Assembly: GCA_036897485.1 (NCBI GenBank)
Contig: JAYMTF010001879.1
Span: 1 to 20,853 of the forward strand
Origin: Pelargonium nanum
Taxonomy: Eukaryota > Streptophyta > Magnoliopsida > Geraniales > Geraniaceae
Direction of reading: 5' to 3'
Length of the DNA: 20,853 bases
Numbering within the stretch: the stretch's first letter is position 1; every line of letters begins with the position of its first letter. The position numbers were made by a program, and so were the translations under genes. Below, in pieces: positions 19,793 to 20,853 of the stretch. The notes under the pieces were generated by a model, which was not told where the DNA came from, ran no database searches, and worked only from the letters and a program-made list of their open reading frames with translations.

Positions 19793-20315
19793 AAAGTGAT
19801 TAATTGCAATATCAAAACTACGTAGTATTATTTACTCATGATAATAATACCCTAATTGATCATATTCTCTTCTTCTTTAATTAGCCGTCATCATTTTCAT
19901 TGATTTTCCGACAAGACGCTCCATTTTTCAGGTGAGATCATCATCAATTATCAAATTAACAACCCATATTTCGTTAAAATCATTTCAATTACTAATGTTC
20001 ACACCAAAATAAGAAAGAAAAGTATAAGTTCATCTCCTTAAATTACTATCAAGTCACATTTGTATATTCTGAAACCATCTCAATATTTAATATATGTTCA
20101 ATATTTTATTTGATTTTGTTATGTCCAATTTGAATAGTGAATTTATGAAACCAAATCAGAAGGTTCTAAAAATGGTAGAAATTAAATGTGCGGCAAAATG
20201 ATACAGATTATTGGTCCCCTTGTGAAACCAAATCCGAAGGTTCAACTTCACCACCATAAACTTTGAAGAGAGGCACCTCAGTTTATCTGTTCTAATTTCT
20301 ATTTTTGGTACGAGA

Positions 20316-20600
20316 TTGTTGTATTGGGCTCTTGAATGGTTGTGTATTGTGTATGATTGGAGCTGCTACAACATTTCTAGCCTATTGAATAGTGAGATTT
20401 TACTGCTAAATTATGTAACTTGTTTGCATCATGTTGTGCATGTCCGTGTTGCCGAAGAGCATTCCATGCTCAGGCTGCTAGAAGCTATGAGAAGAAATCA
20501 GAGAAAGAGGAGTCAAGTAAATAAGATAATGGATGATGATCTCGCCGGAAAAATACAGCGTCTTGCCAGAAAATCAATAAAAATGTTGACGGCTAATTAA
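20316..20600 (+). CDS. Uncertain 94-codon reading frame, function unknown
   Basis: I do not recognise this. The last 50 residues are helical and strongly charged (EEHSMLRLLEAMRRNQRKR, then DDDLAGKIQRLARK), unlike random AT-rich sequence. The first 40 residues look like non-coding translation (YWALEWLCIVYDW). One reading is that only about 20440-20600 is a true 3' exon of a gene that starts near 19900; the other is chance. The frame ends seven bases before the CACTA-like end. Confidence 0.2.
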   Translation: MLYWALEWLCIVYDWSCYNISSLLNSEILLLNYVTCLHHVVHVRVAEEHSMLRLLEAMRRNQRKRSQVNKIMDDDLAGKIQRLARKSIKMLTAN

Positions 20601-20606
20601 AGAGGA

Positions 20607-20853
20607 CACTGCAAAAAAAAGTTACAAACTATGACGGAAATCTGTGATATAAAATTTTTCGTCACAGTTCCGTCACAAACTGTGACATAAATCAAATTTT
20701 TCGTCACAAACACACATTTGTGACTGAAATTTCCGTCACAAACACACATCTGTGACGAAATATTCTGTCACAACCATTTGTGACAACCCCAACAATGACA
20801 AAATTATTTTGTCACAGTTCTGTCACAAATTACATTTTGTGACAGAAATTCAT
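20607..20853. mobile_element. End of a CACTA-like (EnSpm) transposon
   Basis: It begins CACTGCAAAAAAAAGTTAC, close to the CACTA-type terminal sequence. The next 240 bases are dense with short subterminal repeats in both orientations: TTTGTGAC, TCCGTCACAAA, TTTTTCGTCAC and CTGTGACGAAA. Such clustered repeats are where CACTA transposases bind. The element continues past the right edge of the window, so transposase content and the 3-bp target duplication cannot be seen. Confidence 0.65.

Larger units (their letters stand above)
18718..20606. other. Intergenic DNA after LYK, transposon-like stretches
   Basis: The first 150 bases should be LYK 3' UTR. At 18890-19000 (GGCTAATTACAACTTTTCAC...) and 19230-19360 (GACACTCCTCAACTAGACAC..., GGGCACCCCTAAACTA...) the wording resembles common non-autonomous plant elements, but no terminal repeats could be paired. 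From about 19850 on, pyrimidine-rich sequence and CAGGTGAG look like a leader with a splice donor. No coding exon with a known domain follows. Confidence 0.4.

Noticed and set aside
1..20853. CRISPR arrays, bacterial operons, tRNA or rRNA genes
   Set aside because: No regularly spaced direct repeats, cloverleaf with A/B boxes or rRNA-like stretches were seen; the content is plant nuclear.

Overview
The window looks like nuclear DNA of a flowering plant, most likely a eudicot. It has AT-rich introns and intergenic DNA, GT-AG split genes, a chloroplast-targeted Rubisco chaperone, a LysM receptor kinase and typical plant transposon ends. I cannot name the species. The MIR2275 family argues against Arabidopsis, which is reported to lack it.

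Layout, left to right. (1) 1-92: end of a Stowaway-type element. (2) 352-8628, + strand: malonyl-CoA decarboxylase, 15 exons, 554 aa, all exons joinable in frame; its introns carry a TRIM-sized LTR element (5618-6497) and a MITE-like element (7926-8278). (3) 9391-10499, - strand: RbcX type-I chaperone, 6 exons, 171 aa, with a 17-nt microexon and a probable GC-AG last intron. (4) 11529-11895, + strand: three tandem foldbacks whose 3' arms match the miR2275 family, which triggers 24-nt reproductive phasiRNAs; a TATA box lies just upstream. (5) 12035-18717, + strand: LysM receptor-like kinase of the CERK1/LYK3/NFR1 class, 12 exons, 604 aa, intact RD kinase and a YAR motif. Its first intron holds a decayed second copy of LysM coding sequence, and its fourth intron holds a Ty1/copia remnant. 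(6) 18718-20606: AT-rich DNA with transposon-like stretches and no convincing gene. (7) 20607-20853: edge of a CACTA-like transposon.

The genes do not form one pathway. MCD acts in malonyl-CoA turnover, RbcX in Rubisco assembly and LYK in chitin or lipochitooligosaccharide perception. The MCD-RbcX convergent pair appears to match an Arabidopsis chromosome 4 neighbourhood (At4g04320/At4g04330, from memory). The most notable feature is the three-hairpin MIR2275 cluster, which ends about 140 bp upstream of the receptor kinase start codon in the same orientation, so the two units must share or nest promoter and leader sequence.
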